Shown here: one piece after another, positions 1 to 8,779 of the stretch
How the letters are laid out: each line of letters starts with the position of its first letter
Numbering within the stretch: the first letter of the stretch is position 1
NCBI GenBank assembly: GCA_012727555.1
Contig: JAAYGT010000099.1
Coordinates: 1 to 36,427, forward strand
Direction: 5' to 3'
DNA: 36,427 nt
Source of the DNA: Alcaligenaceae bacterium
GTDB lineage: Bacteria; Pseudomonadota; Gammaproteobacteria; Burkholderiales; Burkholderiaceae_B
Program-made: the position numbers and the translations under genes
The notes under the pieces: model-generated
Databases searched by the model: none
Told to the model about the DNA's origin: nothing
The model's input: only the letters and a program-made list of their open reading frames with translations

Positions 1-150
1 AGTTCAGGGCACGCCCCGTTCAGGCCTGCGACGCCGGGAAGCCCGCAGGGCCGCGTGATGCAACCGGCCAGCCCCCAGGCCACGCCAGGCACGCCTCAAG
101 AAACCCGAAAACCTCTCAAAAGAAACCCGCAAAGCAACAAAAGAACCCCG
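1..150 (-). repeat. Left copy of a dispersed intergenic repeat (cut by the window edge)
   Basis: Read on the minus strand, this stretch resembles 36029-36160 at the other end of the window. The best block is 31 nt (35-65 here, 36095-36125 there) with 28 matches, including an identical 19-nt core, cggccctgcgggcttcccg. Similar words flank it in the same order: ggggttctt on one side, and ggggcg followed by agaact/tgaact on the other. I see no open reading frame of coding character in it. The two copies are inverted relative to each other. The family is unknown to me. It could be a mobile non-autonomous element, a decayed gene, or a structured RNA or DNA element. Confidence 0.6.
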
Positions 151-293
151 TTCAATCTACGGGTGACACCCAATACCCGCTTTAATGACGCCATGTCATA
201 ATCAATCACAAATAACCGGCTACCCTGTACGGTTTTCCTGCAATCAAGCGCACCAGCAACTCCACAGAACGCCAAAAACCGGCCTCAAGCAAA
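151..293. other. Intergenic leader before tal
   Basis: This AT-richer stretch must carry the tal promoter. A CATAAT hexamer at 197-202 could be a -10 box, but no convincing -35 box lies 16-18 nt upstream. No strong Shine-Dalgarno sequence precedes the tal ATG. No RNA gene or other coding region is visible. Confidence 0.3.
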
Positions 294-1253
294 ATGTCAA
301 CCCAACTTGAACAACTTCGTCAGTACACCACCGTTGTCGCCGATACCGGCGACTTCGACAGCATTCGTAAACACCGCCCCACCGATGCCACGACCAACCC
401 GTCACTGATACTGAAGGCGGTGCAGCAAGCAAGCAACCAGGAACTGCTGCACAAAGTGGTTCGCGATCACGCCAGCGCAAACAGCGCTCAACTCATGGAC
501 CACCTGCTGGTTGCATTCGGTAAAGAAATTCTGTCCATTATTCCCGGACGCGTCTCTACGGAAGTGGATGCCCGACTGTCATTCGACACCCAGGCAAGCA
601 TCGAACGCGCGCGGCAAATCATTGGCATGTACGAACGGGCCGGCATTGAACGCGAGCGCGTTCTGATCAAACTGGCCTCCACCTGGGAAGGCATTCAGGC
701 CGCACGCACGCTGCAGTCTGAAGGCATACGCTGCAACATGACTCTACTGTTCTGCCTGCCCCAGGCGCTAGCCTGCGCCCAGGCCAAAGTACAACTGATT
801 TCACCCTTTGTAGGCCGTATCTACGATTGGCACAAGAAAAATGCAGGCAATGAATGGAATGAACACGCCAGCTCAGGGCTTGCCGATCCCGGCGTTGTTT
901 CAGTAACTCGTATTTACAATTACTACAAAGCCTACGACATTCCTACCGAAATCATGGGCGCCAGCTTCCGGAACACAGGGCAAATTCTGGCACTGGCTGG
1001 TTGCGACCTGCTCACGATCAGCCCCGAACTGCTTGAGCAGCTTGGCAGCAGCTCAACACGCGTGGAACCAGAACTGACGGAAGAGCACGCACGCAGTCAC
1101 GCTCCCGAATGGATGGCCAGCAATGAAGTGGCCTTCCGTACCGAACTGAACCAGGATGCCATGGCTACCGAAAAACTGGCTGAAGGCATCCGTGCATTTT
1201 CGGCTGACGGTGCACGGCTCGATGCCATCATTGCGAAGGCAAAACAAGGTTAA
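294..1253 (+). CDS. tal: Transaldolase
   Basis: Transaldolase of the non-oxidative pentose phosphate pathway. It moves a dihydroxyacetone unit from sedoheptulose 7-phosphate to glyceraldehyde 3-phosphate in the cytoplasm. The 319-residue length fits the class of about 317 residues typified by E. coli TalB. Visible family marks are VADTGD with the catalytic Asp at residue 17, the DATTNPSL block at 31-38, and [10 protein letters not shown] with the Schiff-base lysine at K126. The fold continues through [10 protein letters not shown] and the ASFRN phosphate-binding block. The ATG at 294 gives the usual family N-terminus, although no good ribosome binding site precedes it. The gene stands alone and is closed by a strong hairpin at 1282-1323. 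Confidence 0.97.
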   Translation: MSTQLEQLRQYTTVVADTGDFDSIRKHRPTDATTNPSLILKAVQQASNQELLHKVVRDHASANSAQLMDHLLVAFGKEILSIIPGRVSTEVDARLSFDTQASIERARQIIGMYERAGIERERVLIKLASTWEGIQAARTLQSEGIRCNMTLLFCLPQALACAQAKVQLISPFVGRIYDWHKKNAGNEWNEHASSGLADPGVVSVTRIYNYYKAYDIPTEIMGASFRNTGQILALAGCDLLTISPELLEQLGSSSTRVEPELTEEHARSHAPEWMASNEVAFRTELNQDAMATEKLAEGIRAFSADGARLDAIIAKAKQG

Positions 1254-1281
1254 TGCCTTGACCTCGGGTTTGAAGCACCAA

Positions 1282-1323
1282 AAACAACAGGGGCATCTTT
1301 TCTTGAAGATGCCCCTGTTGTTT
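1282..1323. terminator. Bidirectional terminator between tal and the ABC permease gene
   Basis: A perfect 18-bp inverted repeat (1282-1299 with 1306-1323) encloses a 6-nt loop, ttcttg. The stem includes GGGGCATC/GATGCCCC. The minus-strand read-out ends in a run of five T after the stem, while the plus-strand side has TTGTTT. Its place between two convergent genes fits termination of both tal and the minus-strand ABC operon. Confidence 0.9.
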
Positions 1324-1361
1324 GGGATTGCAACTTTGCCCTGAAAGCGTCAAGACCGGCG

Positions 1362-2156
1362 TCAGAGCTTTTCGGTTTCCCCTGCCCTGGGACGCCAGGC
1401 CAGCAAACGCTCTTCAACGAACGTGACAAGACCATCGAGCACAAGGGCGAAAATGGTCAGCACGACAATACCGGCAAATACGGTGTTGATGTCGAGCGTG
1501 CCTTCAGCCTGCAGAATAAGGTACCCGACCCCGCTGGCCGAACCCAGGTATTCACCCACCACAGCACCCACAAAGGCCAGACCCACCGAAGTATGCAAAC
1601 TTGAAAACACCCAGCTGGTGGCTGAAGGAATGTAGACATGACGCAGCAACTGCTTGCGATTGGCCCCCAACATGCGCGCATTGTCGAGCAGCGTGGAACT
1701 GACTTCCCGAACACCTTGATACACATTGAAGAACACGATGAAGAACACCAACGTGACCGCCAGCGCAACCTTGGACCAGATACCCAGACCAAACCACATG
1801 CCAAAGATTGGAGCGAGGATGACACGGGGCATGGAATTGGCAGCCGTGATGTAAGGATCAAGCAAAGCGCTGGCCCCCTTGGATAACCCAAGCCATAAAC
1901 CGAAGGCCAGACCCGCCACGGTACCGATGACAAAGGCCAGCAGGGTTTCGGTCAGGGTGATGCCCAGATGGTGGTAGATATCCCGGTTGGTGACGAACCA
2001 GGCCCAGATCACTTTGGCGACTTCAATAGGCTGACCAAAGAAAAACGCAATCTTGGGATCACGCGTGGCCATGTGCCAGACGATGAGGACAACGGCCAAC
2101 AAGGCAGCCTGCCAGAACCGCAGAACCAGCGTATTAGATGCAAACGATTTAGACAT
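1362..2156 (-). CDS. ABC transporter permease, SsuC/TauC/NrtB-like
   Basis: Inner-membrane permease of a nitrate/sulfonate/taurine-family importer, 264 residues, with several hydrophobic membrane segments. The cytoplasmic EAA loop that docks on the ATPase is visible as REVSSTLLDNARMLGANRKQ followed by a Leu/Ile-Pro turn. I chose the ATG at 2156 because it lies one base after the ATPase stop (TGATATG). An upstream in-frame ATG at 2180 would overlap the ATPase gene. It is the last gene of the three-gene operon before the terminator at 1282-1323. The substrate cannot be read from the sequence; aliphatic sulfonates, taurine, nitrate or vitamin precursors are all possible in this family. Confidence 0.92.
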   Translation of the reverse strand: MSKSFASNTLVLRFWQAALLAVVLIVWHMATRDPKIAFFFGQPIEVAKVIWAWFVTNRDIYHHLGITLTETLLAFVIGTVAGLAFGLWLGLSKGASALLDPYITAANSMPRVILAPIFGMWFGLGIWSKVALAVTLVFFIVFFNVYQGVREVSSTLLDNARMLGANRKQLLRHVYIPSATSWVFSSLHTSVGLAFVGAVVGEYLGSASGVGYLILQAEGTLDINTVFAGIVVLTIFALVLDGLVTFVEERLLAWRPRAGETEKL

Positions 2157-2157
2157 A

Positions 2158-2985
2158 TCAGACCCGTTTCTGTTGGGCATAACCCTTCAAGACCTCTTCA
2201 CGCAGAACATCCCAGATGGCTGTGTGAAGCTCGACAAAACGCGGATTGGAGCGTACTTCAGCGACATCGCGCGGACGCGGGATATCAATGACAAATTCGC
2301 CGATGGGATGCGTGGCCGGACCGGCCGACAACACCACAACGCGATCGCTCATTGCGATGGCTTCGTCGAGATCGTGGGTGATGAACAGAACAGCCTTGCG
2401 TTTGGCCATCCAGAGATCAAGCACCTCGTTTTCCATGAGCTGCCGTGTCTGGATGTCGAGAGCCGAAAACGGTTCGTCCATGAGAATGATGTCGGGATCG
2501 CGGATGAGCGTTTGGGCCAGCATGGTGCGCTTGCGCATGCCTCCGGACATCTGGTGCGGATAACGGTTTTCAAAACCGCCCAGGCCAACGCGTTTCATCC
2601 ATTCGCGCCCAAGTTCATTGGCCTGGTTTGCCGGCATACCGGCAAATTCAAGGCCAGCCGTGACGTTCGACAAGGCACTGCGCCAGGGCATGAGCGCTTC
2701 ACCCTGGAACATGTAGCCGGCACGCTGGTTGACCCCTTGCAAGGGCTGGCCAAACACGTTGACGTTGCCCGATGAGGGCACGAGCAGACCGGCGCCCACG
2801 TTAAGGAGCGTGGACTTTCCGCAACCGGTCGGCCCGACAACGGAAACGAACTCGCCAGGCGCGATGGATAACGTGGCGTCTTTGACGGCCGTATAAGACT
2901 TTCCTGCACCTTCACGCGAAGCAAAGGTGCAGGTGATGTTCTCGAGTGAGAGAGCAGCAGTTTCAGGCATTGGGGTATTTTTCAT
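2158..2985 (-). CDS. ABC transporter ATP-binding protein, SsuB/TauB-like
   Basis: Cytoplasmic ATPase that powers the neighbouring permease. The nucleotide-binding domain is complete: Walker A GPTGCGKST, Q-loop YMFQGEALMPW, signature MSGGMRKR (LSGGQ-like, with Met in the last position), Walker B IILMDEPFSALD and switch histidine ITHDLDEA. Two close starts are possible: ATG 2985 (MKNTPMPE) and ATG 2970 (MPETAAL). Both overlap the end of the binding-protein gene and neither has a clear ribosome binding site, so translational coupling is likely. The stop at 2158-2160 lies next to the permease ATG. Confidence 0.93.
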   Translation of the reverse strand: MKNTPMPETAALSLENITCTFASREGAGKSYTAVKDATLSIAPGEFVSVVGPTGCGKSTLLNVGAGLLVPSSGNVNVFGQPLQGVNQRAGYMFQGEALMPWRSALSNVTAGLEFAGMPANQANELGREWMKRVGLGGFENRYPHQMSGGMRKRTMLAQTLIRDPDIILMDEPFSALDIQTRQLMENEVLDLWMAKRKAVLFITHDLDEAIAMSDRVVVLSAGPATHPIGEFVIDIPRPRDVAEVRSNPRFVELHTAIWDVLREEVLKGYAQQKRV

Positions 2986-4003
2986 TGGCTTTGGCAACGA
3001 AGTCGTTTGTCCAGATTTTGGACAGGTCGATCTTGCCGGCATCAAAGTTGGGTACAAATGCAGCAAGTGACTTCAGTGCAGTTTGAGGACCATCGTCGGG
3101 CACCCGACCATCGGGCGAAAGGGCTTCTTTATTGCCCTGCAGAGCCAGCTTGTACAGTTCGGGATCACCGAGCAGATAGCCTTCGGGGACGACTTTGGCG
3201 ATTTGATCCGGGGTGGAAGCCTGGATCCATTTGTCGGCACGCACCATGGCGTTCGCCAGTGCCTGAACGACATTGGGATTTTTATCAATGTAGGCTTGCG
3301 AGGTGTACAGGCAACCGGAAGGCATGTTGCCACCGAAAATGGAAATGGTGTCTTTCAGCGTACGGGTGTCGGCAATGATCTGGATGGCATCTTCCTTGGC
3401 CAGCGTGCTGATGACGGGATCCAGGTTGGCAATGGCATCGATCTGGCCGGTACGCAATGCCGTGATGGCGCCAGCACCGGCACCAACGCCTATGAAGGAA
3501 ACGTCGGTGGGCTTCAGACCATGCTGGGCCAGGAAAAAACTGACCATCATGTTGGTTGAAGAACCCGGCGCCGTGACACCGATCTTCTTGCCTTTGAGGT
3601 CGGCCGGCGTTTTGTAATCGGGCATGTTCTTCTTCGAAACACCCAGAACGATCATGGGCGCACGCCCCTGCTGCACGAATGCACGATACATCTGTCCTTT
3701 CGACTGCAGGTTGATGGTGTGCTCGAAGGCACCGGAAACGACATCGGCACTGCCACCGACAACCGCCTGAAGCGCCTTGGAACCGCCGGCGAAATCAACG
3801 ACTTTGGCGTGAAGACCTTCGTCTTTGAAGTAACCATTGATTTCAGCAATGGACAGCGGCAGATAATAAATGAGGGCGGCGCCTCCCACTGCGATGGTGA
3901 CTTCTTTGGTTTCGAGCGACTGGGCACGCACTATACCGGGTGCAGCCAGTGTGGCACCGGCCACACCAGCCAGCTTGAGCATGTCACGACGTGAGATTTG
4001 CAT
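2963..4003 (-). CDS. ABC transporter substrate-binding protein, NMT1/SsuA-like, with Tat signal
   Basis: Periplasmic binding protein of the importer, 346 residues. The N-terminus MQISRRDMLKLAG carries a twin-arginine motif, followed by a hydrophobic stretch and an APGIVRAQS cleavage region, so export by the Tat route is likely. The body matches the NMT1/THI5-like and SsuA/TauA group: IYYLPLSIAEINGYFKDEGL near the start, then a DLKGKKIGVTAPGSS block. A good ribosome binding site (AGGAGA) precedes the ATG at 4003. It is the first gene of the operon. No riboswitch was recognised in the leader at 4004-4150. Tat export is less common than Sec export for this family and could suggest folding or ligand loading before export. 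Confidence 0.93.
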   Translation of the reverse strand: MQISRRDMLKLAGVAGATLAAPGIVRAQSLETKEVTIAVGGAALIYYLPLSIAEINGYFKDEGLHAKVVDFAGGSKALQAVVGGSADVVSGAFEHTINLQSKGQMYRAFVQQGRAPMIVLGVSKKNMPDYKTPADLKGKKIGVTAPGSSTNMMVSFFLAQHGLKPTDVSFIGVGAGAGAITALRTGQIDAIANLDPVISTLAKEDAIQIIADTRTLKDTISIFGGNMPSGCLYTSQAYIDKNPNVVQALANAMVRADKWIQASTPDQIAKVVPEGYLLGDPELYKLALQGNKEALSPDGRVPDDGPQTALKSLAAFVPNFDAGKIDLSKIWTNDFVAKANEKYPNA

Positions 4004-4150
4004 GGAAGGTCTCCTGAAGATTCAGCAAAACGGCTATTTGAATTTTTACGAACCGTAATAGTAGCGCGAAAACCACACAGACCACATCGGGATAAACCCA
4101 ACAACCGAAACACCGCAAGCACTGGCCCTGGTGTTTGGCGACCCAAGTCC

Positions 4151-4765
4151 TCAGTGCCCGCGTCGCTCGGTCAGTGCCCAGGCTATCGTGCCGGCATCCA
4201 CGTACTCAAGCTCGCTGCCGGCCGGCACCCCCCGGGCAAGCCGTGAAACCGTCAAGCCACGCGAACGCAACAATTCACCCAGATAATGGGCAGTGGTTTC
4301 GCCTTCAGCGGTGAAATTGGTGGCCAGGATGACCTCGTGGACCTTGCCGTCACAAGCGCGCTCCAGCAAGCGCCGGAACTGCAGTTGATCAGGCCCAACG
4401 CCTTCAAGTGGCGCCAGGCGCCCCATGAGCACGTAATAGAGCCCGTGATAACCATGGCTGGATTCGATCATGTGCTGATCGGCCACGGTTTCAACCACAC
4501 ACAGCAAGCCTGTATCGCGTTCCGTGCTGGAACAGGTAGCGCAAACGGGTTCGCTGGAAAAATTATTGCAGCGTTCGCAATGGCGAAGGTCGGTCAGCGC
4601 CGTACCAATCGCCTGCTGCAGCAACCGGGCTCCCGCAGGATCATGCTGAAGCAAGTGGTACGCCATGCGTCGCGCAGAGCGCACCCCAACACCCGGCAAA
4701 CGCCGCAGCGCATCGATCAGTGCCTTCAGGGGCGCCGGTTCAGGCAGTTGTGGATCCATTGCCAA
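4151..4765 (-). CDS. recR: Recombination mediator RecR
   Basis: RecR acts with RecF and RecO to load RecA on gapped DNA. The 204-residue length is usual. Domain order is complete: an N-terminal helix-hairpin-helix region ([20 protein letters not shown], 20-39), a four-cysteine zinc finger (C63, C66, C75, C78), a Toprim domain ([10 protein letters not shown], then [16 protein letters not shown]), and the C-terminal Walker B-like region [17 protein letters not shown]. The start could also be the ATG at 4759. It is the last gene of ffs-dnaX-ybaB-recR, about 60 nt after ybaB. No clear terminator was found downstream; only a weak 7-bp hairpin lies in 4060-4150. Confidence 0.97.
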   Translation of the reverse strand: MAMDPQLPEPAPLKALIDALRRLPGVGVRSARRMAYHLLQHDPAGARLLQQAIGTALTDLRHCERCNNFSSEPVCATCSSTERDTGLLCVVETVADQHMIESSHGYHGLYYVLMGRLAPLEGVGPDQLQFRRLLERACDGKVHEVILATNFTAEGETTAHYLGELLRSRGLTVSRLARGVPAGSELEYVDAGTIAWALTERRGH

Positions 4766-4826
4766 GATGTTTCAGAAAGACAGGCAAGCCAGGGCCAGGC
4801 AGATGGTCATCCGCACAACACGCCGA

Positions 4827-5153
4827 TCAGAAGGGCAATTTCATGCCAGGGGGCAAAGGCAGACCAGCGGTAACGGAAGCCATTTTTTCCTGGGATGTGG
4901 CTTCGGCTTTACGCAGGGCATCGTTGAATGCAGCGGCCACCAGATCTTCGAGCATGTCTTTGTCGTCGGCCAGCAATGCAGGATCAATGGTGACACGCTT
5001 GACGTCGTTACGGCATGTCATGGAAACCTTGACAAGACCACCCCCTGCGGCACCTTCGACAACGATTTCGGCCAGCGCCTCTTGTGCCTTTTTCATGTTT
5101 TCCTGCATTTGCTGGGCCTGGCGCATGAGACCTGCAATCTGACCTTTCATCAT
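4827..5153 (-). CDS. ybaB: YbaB/EbfC nucleoid-associated protein
   Basis: Small DNA-binding protein of the YbaB/EbfC family, 108 residues, forming dimers that bind and bridge DNA. The sequence is typical: [20 protein letters not shown] forms the first helix, then the [22 protein letters not shown] strands and the [17 protein letters not shown] helix. The frame is open further upstream, but starting at the ATG at 5153 gives the family length. AGGA lies about 10 nt upstream of that ATG. It sits between dnaX and recR, the position it holds in many bacteria. Confidence 0.96.
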   Translation of the reverse strand: MMKGQIAGLMRQAQQMQENMKKAQEALAEIVVEGAAGGGLVKVSMTCRNDVKRVTIDPALLADDKDMLEDLVAAAFNDALRKAEATSQEKMASVTAGLPLPPGMKLPF

Positions 5154-5193
5154 GGTGAGTGTTCCTGGAGTAAAAAAGCAACGATTAAACGAA

Positions 5194-7419
5194 TCAGGCA
5201 ACCTTGGATGTAGCCCGAACAGAGCCGGGGATGATACGGGCGTCGAACTGCTGAACGAGATCTTGAATGAACGGATCATTCACCGCATCTTCTTCCGCCT
5301 TTTTTTGCAATGCAGCACGCTGTGCCTGAGCAACAGCATGTGCAGTTTCATCACCGGTTATACCGTATTCTATGTGCAGACGCACAACTGTACCAAAATG
5401 CTCGGACAAAACAGTTTGCAAACGGGTTTGGGCCGCACTTTCGGCCAGTGTGCGAATAGCCACACGCAAACGCACTGTGGCATTGTCGTCAACCCCCTGA
5501 AGCTCGCTTTGACGGGCAAGTTCCTGGGCAAGACCGGTAACCGGCAAACGCGCCGCCAGCTCAGGCCAGTTTTTGGCTGTCAGTGAGGAAAGACGCGGAT
5601 TACGGCCGGTACGGGCAGACCCGGAAACACCGGAGGCGGCAGACGCCTTTGGCAAAGCAGGCATGGAAAGCATTTCGAAGCTTTCATCATCAGGGATGAA
5701 ACCGTCGAATTCCGAGGGATCTGCGCTAAAAAAATTACCCTCGTTGACAAATTCGGCCTGCGGTGCGGCCTCGCTGCTGAAAGGGACCTTGTTGTCTGCA
5801 GGGGATTCCGGAGCGGATGCCAAAGCGTGACCGGGTTCGCCAGCAGGCACGACCGAAGCGGCGGCAGGCACCGTGACATCGATGGGCACCAGGCCCTGAT
5901 CGGGGGCCACAATAACGGTGGCTTCAACGGTGTCTGTCGTGAGGGTGACCGGAGGGGCCGTGTCCGTGGCCGAATCTGCAAGACCGGCAGCGGGATCGTC
6001 TTCCCAGGCAGGAATATCAACGGATGCAGCAGGTAATGGCGGTGTCGGCGCAGCAAATACGGCTGGCTCAGGGGTGGACTCGCGCAGTGCTGATTCTGAA
6101 ACAGGCACGGCTGACGCGATCACCGGATGAGCCGACCCGGGTGCCGCAGTGCTGCCCTGTTGAGACATGCCCTGCTGCGGCGCTTGCGCAGCAGGCGCTA
6201 TCGCCACCGAACTCGTCGTGACCGGCGCAACCGATGCAACAGCCGTTGTTGCAGTAGGTGCAGATACTGGAGTGGCGGGGTGCGAAGCGGCGGACCCCGG
6301 TGCATCAGGGCCGGCAATGACGGGCGCCTGGAACCCCGGAGGCAACAAAGCCAGCATGCGCAGGCAGGCCATGATGAAACCGGCGTATTCATCGGGTGCC
6401 AGCGACAATTCTTGCCGACTGTGCACCGCAACGGAATAAAACAGTTGCACCTGATCCGGATGCATGACGCCCGCCAGATGCGTGAGATCGGGCGTCAGGG
6501 GGTCTTCGGGTACCAGAGAACCTGGTACCCGCTGGGCAATGGCAATGCGCGAGAGCAAAACTGCCAGGTCGGCCAACGCACCCGAGTAGGAAAACCCCCT
6601 TTCGGCCAACTGGTTGGCGACGGTGACGACATGCGGGGCGTCGCCACCAGCCAGCGCTCTGAGCAACTGCACAAGATGGCCTTGATCGATCGTGCCCAGC
6701 ATGCCCTGAATGGCATCGGTGGTGAGATTGCCCGCACTGTAGGCAATGGCCTGGTCGGTGAGTGACAAGGCATCGCGCATGGAACCGGCGGCCGCTTTGG
6801 CCAGCAAACGCAGGGCCGGCACTTCAAAGCCGATGTTTTCACTGGCCAGAATGCCCTGCAGGTGCCCGACAATGGATTCTGCCGTCATTTGCTTCAGGTT
6901 GAACTGCAGACAACGCGACAGAACCGTGACCGGTATTTTCTGGGGATCGGTGGTGGCAATGATGAATTTCACATGCTCGGGGGGCTCTTCGAGCGTTTTG
7001 AGCATGGCATTGAACGCATGACCGGTGAGCATGTGTACTTCGTCGATCATGTAGACTTTGAAGCGGCCACTGCTGGGCGAATACACCGCCTGCTCAAGCA
7101 ACTGAGTCATTTCCTCGACACCACGGTTCGATGCAGCATCGAGTTCGATGTAGTCAACGAAACGGCCGGCATCGATTTCCGTACAGGCACGACAAACGCC
7201 ACACGGCGCAGGCGTAATGCCGGTTTCACAGTTCAAGGCTTTGGCAAGGATGCGCGATAGCGTGGTCTTGCCTACGCCGCGGGTGCCGGTAAATAACCAG
7301 GCGTGGTGCAACCGCTGTGTGCTGAGCGCGTGGGTCAGTGCCCTGACAACGTGTTCCTGGCCAACCAGGGTGTCAAATGAACGTGGCCGCCATTTACGCG
7401 CCAGTACAAGATATGTCAT
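5194..7419 (-). CDS. dnaX: DNA polymerase III subunit gamma/tau
   Basis: Clamp-loader ATPase of the replicative polymerase, 741 residues from the ATG at 7419 ([12 protein letters not shown], the standard N-terminus). Visible parts: Walker A GTRGVGKT at 45-52, zinc-binding cysteines C64, C73, C76 and C79, Walker B IDEVH at 125-129, and the SRC motif at 168-170. A long Ala/Pro/Thr-rich linker spans about residues 390-560. The C-terminal alpha-binding domain of tau includes the conserved [19 protein letters not shown] stretch. At codons 562-565 a U7 run is followed by AGC, so a -1 slip gives UAG at once and would release a gamma-like form of about 564 residues. A second slippery heptamer, A AAA AAG, lies at codons 705-707. 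The gene follows the SRP RNA by about 43 nt. Confidence 0.97.
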   Translation of the reverse strand: MTYLVLARKWRPRSFDTLVGQEHVVRALTHALSTQRLHHAWLFTGTRGVGKTTLSRILAKALNCETGITPAPCGVCRACTEIDAGRFVDYIELDAASNRGVEEMTQLLEQAVYSPSSGRFKVYMIDEVHMLTGHAFNAMLKTLEEPPEHVKFIIATTDPQKIPVTVLSRCLQFNLKQMTAESIVGHLQGILASENIGFEVPALRLLAKAAAGSMRDALSLTDQAIAYSAGNLTTDAIQGMLGTIDQGHLVQLLRALAGGDAPHVVTVANQLAERGFSYSGALADLAVLLSRIAIAQRVPGSLVPEDPLTPDLTHLAGVMHPDQVQLFYSVAVHSRQELSLAPDEYAGFIMACLRMLALLPPGFQAPVIAGPDAPGSAASHPATPVSAPTATTAVASVAPVTTSSVAIAPAAQAPQQGMSQQGSTAAPGSAHPVIASAVPVSESALRESTPEPAVFAAPTPPLPAASVDIPAWEDDPAAGLADSATDTAPPVTLTTDTVEATVIVAPDQGLVPIDVTVPAAASVVPAGEPGHALASAPESPADNKVPFSSEAAPQAEFVNEGNFFSADPSEFDGFIPDDESFEMLSMPALPKASAASGVSGSARTGRNPRLSSLTAKNWPELAARLPVTGLAQELARQSELQGVDDNATVRLRVAIRTLAESAAQTRLQTVLSEHFGTVVRLHIEYGITGDETAHAVAQAQRAALQKKAEEDAVNDPFIQDLVQQFDARIIPGSVRATSKVA
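5728..5734 (-). promoter_or_regulatory. Candidate programmed frameshift or slippage site in dnaX (T TTT TTT)
   Basis: On the coding strand the frame reads GGT AAT TTT TTT AGC, so the heptamer T TTT TTT sits in the X-XXY-YYZ register needed for -1 slippage. The next codon in the -1 frame is TAG. An RNA with one extra U would read the same stop. The site lies just after the low-complexity linker and before the tau-specific alpha-binding domain. CGAGGG (5743-5738) and CCCTCG (5718-5713) flank the run as a perfect 6-bp inverted repeat. The GAGGG resembles a Shine-Dalgarno sequence but sits only about 3 nt from the heptamer, closer than in E. coli dnaX. Confidence 0.5.
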
Positions 7420-7462
7420 GCGGTGAGAGGCCTGTGCCGGATAAAGGGCGAGCAAATGAGGA

Positions 7463-7557
7463 GGCGAGCCTGACTTCGGCACTGATTCTGAGCGACTATG
7501 GCTGCTTCGTTCCCGACCTGACCAGGTTCACCGCCGAACCATGCGAAGGGGCCCGCC
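7463..7557 (-). ncRNA. ffs: Signal recognition particle RNA (4.5S, small bacterial type)
   Basis: The minus strand contains the domain IV core of bacterial SRP RNA: GGTCAGGTCG, a GGAA tetraloop (plus positions 7510-7513) closed by a G-C pair, then CGAAGCAGCC, the asymmetric loop recognised by Ffh. The ends define the gene. GGCGGGCC (5' end at 7557) pairs with GGCTCGCC (3' end at 7463) over eight base pairs with one G-U. The predicted length is about 95 nt, short but within the small bacterial class. It lies 43 nt upstream of dnaX on the same strand with no obvious terminator between, so some read-through into dnaX is likely. Exact ends are inferred from base pairing. Confidence 0.93.
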
Positions 7558-7655
7558 AGCCAGAAGTTTAACAGGACTTGCGCACTGTGTCCTGCAACAC
7601 CGTTTGAATCGCTACAATCGACCAGGTTACACGATTGCAAGAAGGGAAAACGAAC

Positions 7656-8657
7656 ATGCTGCGCACGACAGAACCCTGCCCTGCGCCCCTGCACGCTCAT
7701 CAAACGGTTGAAATCAGAATGGGTATCAAGCCCGAACAGCACGCCGAAACACAGCCACACACGGAACTCGGTGCAACATTTCTCGACACATTCATCGACA
7801 GCCTGTGGCTCGAAGATGGCCTTGCTCGCAACACCCTGGAGGCGTATCGGCGCGATGTATTCCAGTTTGCACAGTGGTTGCTGGAACATCGGCACAAAAC
7901 AATCTGTCAGGTCACACCCGACGATCTGCGCGACTGGTTTGCCGCCCAGGCACAAACAGCACGGGCCTCGTCGGCCAATCGCCGTCTGGCAGCGCTGCGG
8001 CGCTATTACCTTTGGGCAAGGCGAGCCGGGCACATTGATCACGACCCCTGCCTGGCCATGCAAACGGCACGTCAACCGGCACGGCTGCCTAAAACGTTGT
8101 CAGAACAGCAGGTGGAAGCCCTGCTGAATGCCCCCGATACCGGCACCGCCCTGGGGCTGCGTGACCGGGCCATGCTGGAGACCCTGTATGCCACCGGATT
8201 ACGTGTCAGTGAACTGGTCAACCTGGGCCTTCAGGACACCAGCCTGCAGGAAGGCGTTGTCAGAGTGGTACATGGCAAAGGAGGCAAAGACCGGCTTGTG
8301 CCGATGGGTGCCGAAGCCCAGCACTGGATAGAAACCTGGCTGACGCAAGGCCGCCCGGCATTGGCCGGCCGAAAAACCTGCCCTGCCCTGTTCATCACCG
8401 CACGTGCAGCGGCCATGACACGTCAGGCATTCTGGCTGCTGGTGAAAAAGTACGCGATCATCGCCGGCATTGTGGAACCTCTTTCGCCCCATGTACTGCG
8501 ACATGCATTTGCCACACACCTGCTGAATCACGGCGCCGATTTACGGGTGGTCCAGTTGCTTTTAGGTCATGCCGATATTTCAACGACACAGATTTACACA
8601 CATGTTGCCCGCGAACGTTTGCGGGTCCTGCATGCCCAGCATCATCCACGCGCCTGA
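7656..8657 (+). CDS. xerD: Tyrosine recombinase XerD
   Basis: Site-specific recombinase that resolves chromosome dimers at dif together with XerC and FtsK. Catalytic residues of the family are in place (numbering from the ATG at 7656): R183 in ATGLRVSEL, the hairpin lysines in HGKGGKDR (206-213), H279 and R282 in SPHVLRH, H305 in LLGH, and nucleophile Y314 in IYTHV. XerD rather than XerC is supported by the C-terminus LHAQHHPRA, which closely matches the end of E. coli XerD, and by DSLWLEDGLARNTLEAYRRD near the start. ATG 7656 has GAAGGG about 10 nt upstream. Starting at ATG 7719 instead would remove a 21-residue N-terminal extension. It is divergent from ffs-dnaX. Confidence 0.95.
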   Translation: MLRTTEPCPAPLHAHQTVEIRMGIKPEQHAETQPHTELGATFLDTFIDSLWLEDGLARNTLEAYRRDVFQFAQWLLEHRHKTICQVTPDDLRDWFAAQAQTARASSANRRLAALRRYYLWARRAGHIDHDPCLAMQTARQPARLPKTLSEQQVEALLNAPDTGTALGLRDRAMLETLYATGLRVSELVNLGLQDTSLQEGVVRVVHGKGGKDRLVPMGAEAQHWIETWLTQGRPALAGRKTCPALFITARAAAMTRQAFWLLVKKYAIIAGIVEPLSPHVLRHAFATHLLNHGADLRVVQLLLGHADISTTQIYTHVARERLRVLHAQHHPRA

Positions 8658-8779
8658 CGCCGTTTTGCGGCAACAGCGCACTCAAGGAAGGCACGCGTGG
8701 AATACACTGCAGCTGTGCACGCGTGGGCGCACTAATGACACCTCTGATTTTGCCGCAGAATACAAACAGATATCCCCCC

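Noticed and set aside
4004-4150. Riboswitch (for example TPP) upstream of the NMT1-like binding protein
   Set aside because: I looked for the conserved CTGAGA-type core on the minus strand and did not find it, and no stable multi-stem structure was apparent.
6000-6400. Possible repeat array in the Ala/Pro-rich part of dnaX
   Set aside because: The repetitiveness is low-complexity coding sequence for the DnaX linker, without regular units or spacers.
7416-8075. 219-codon minus-strand frame across the SRP RNA and the start of xerD
   Set aside because: It runs through a structured RNA gene and antisense to XerD, and its product has no recognisable domain.
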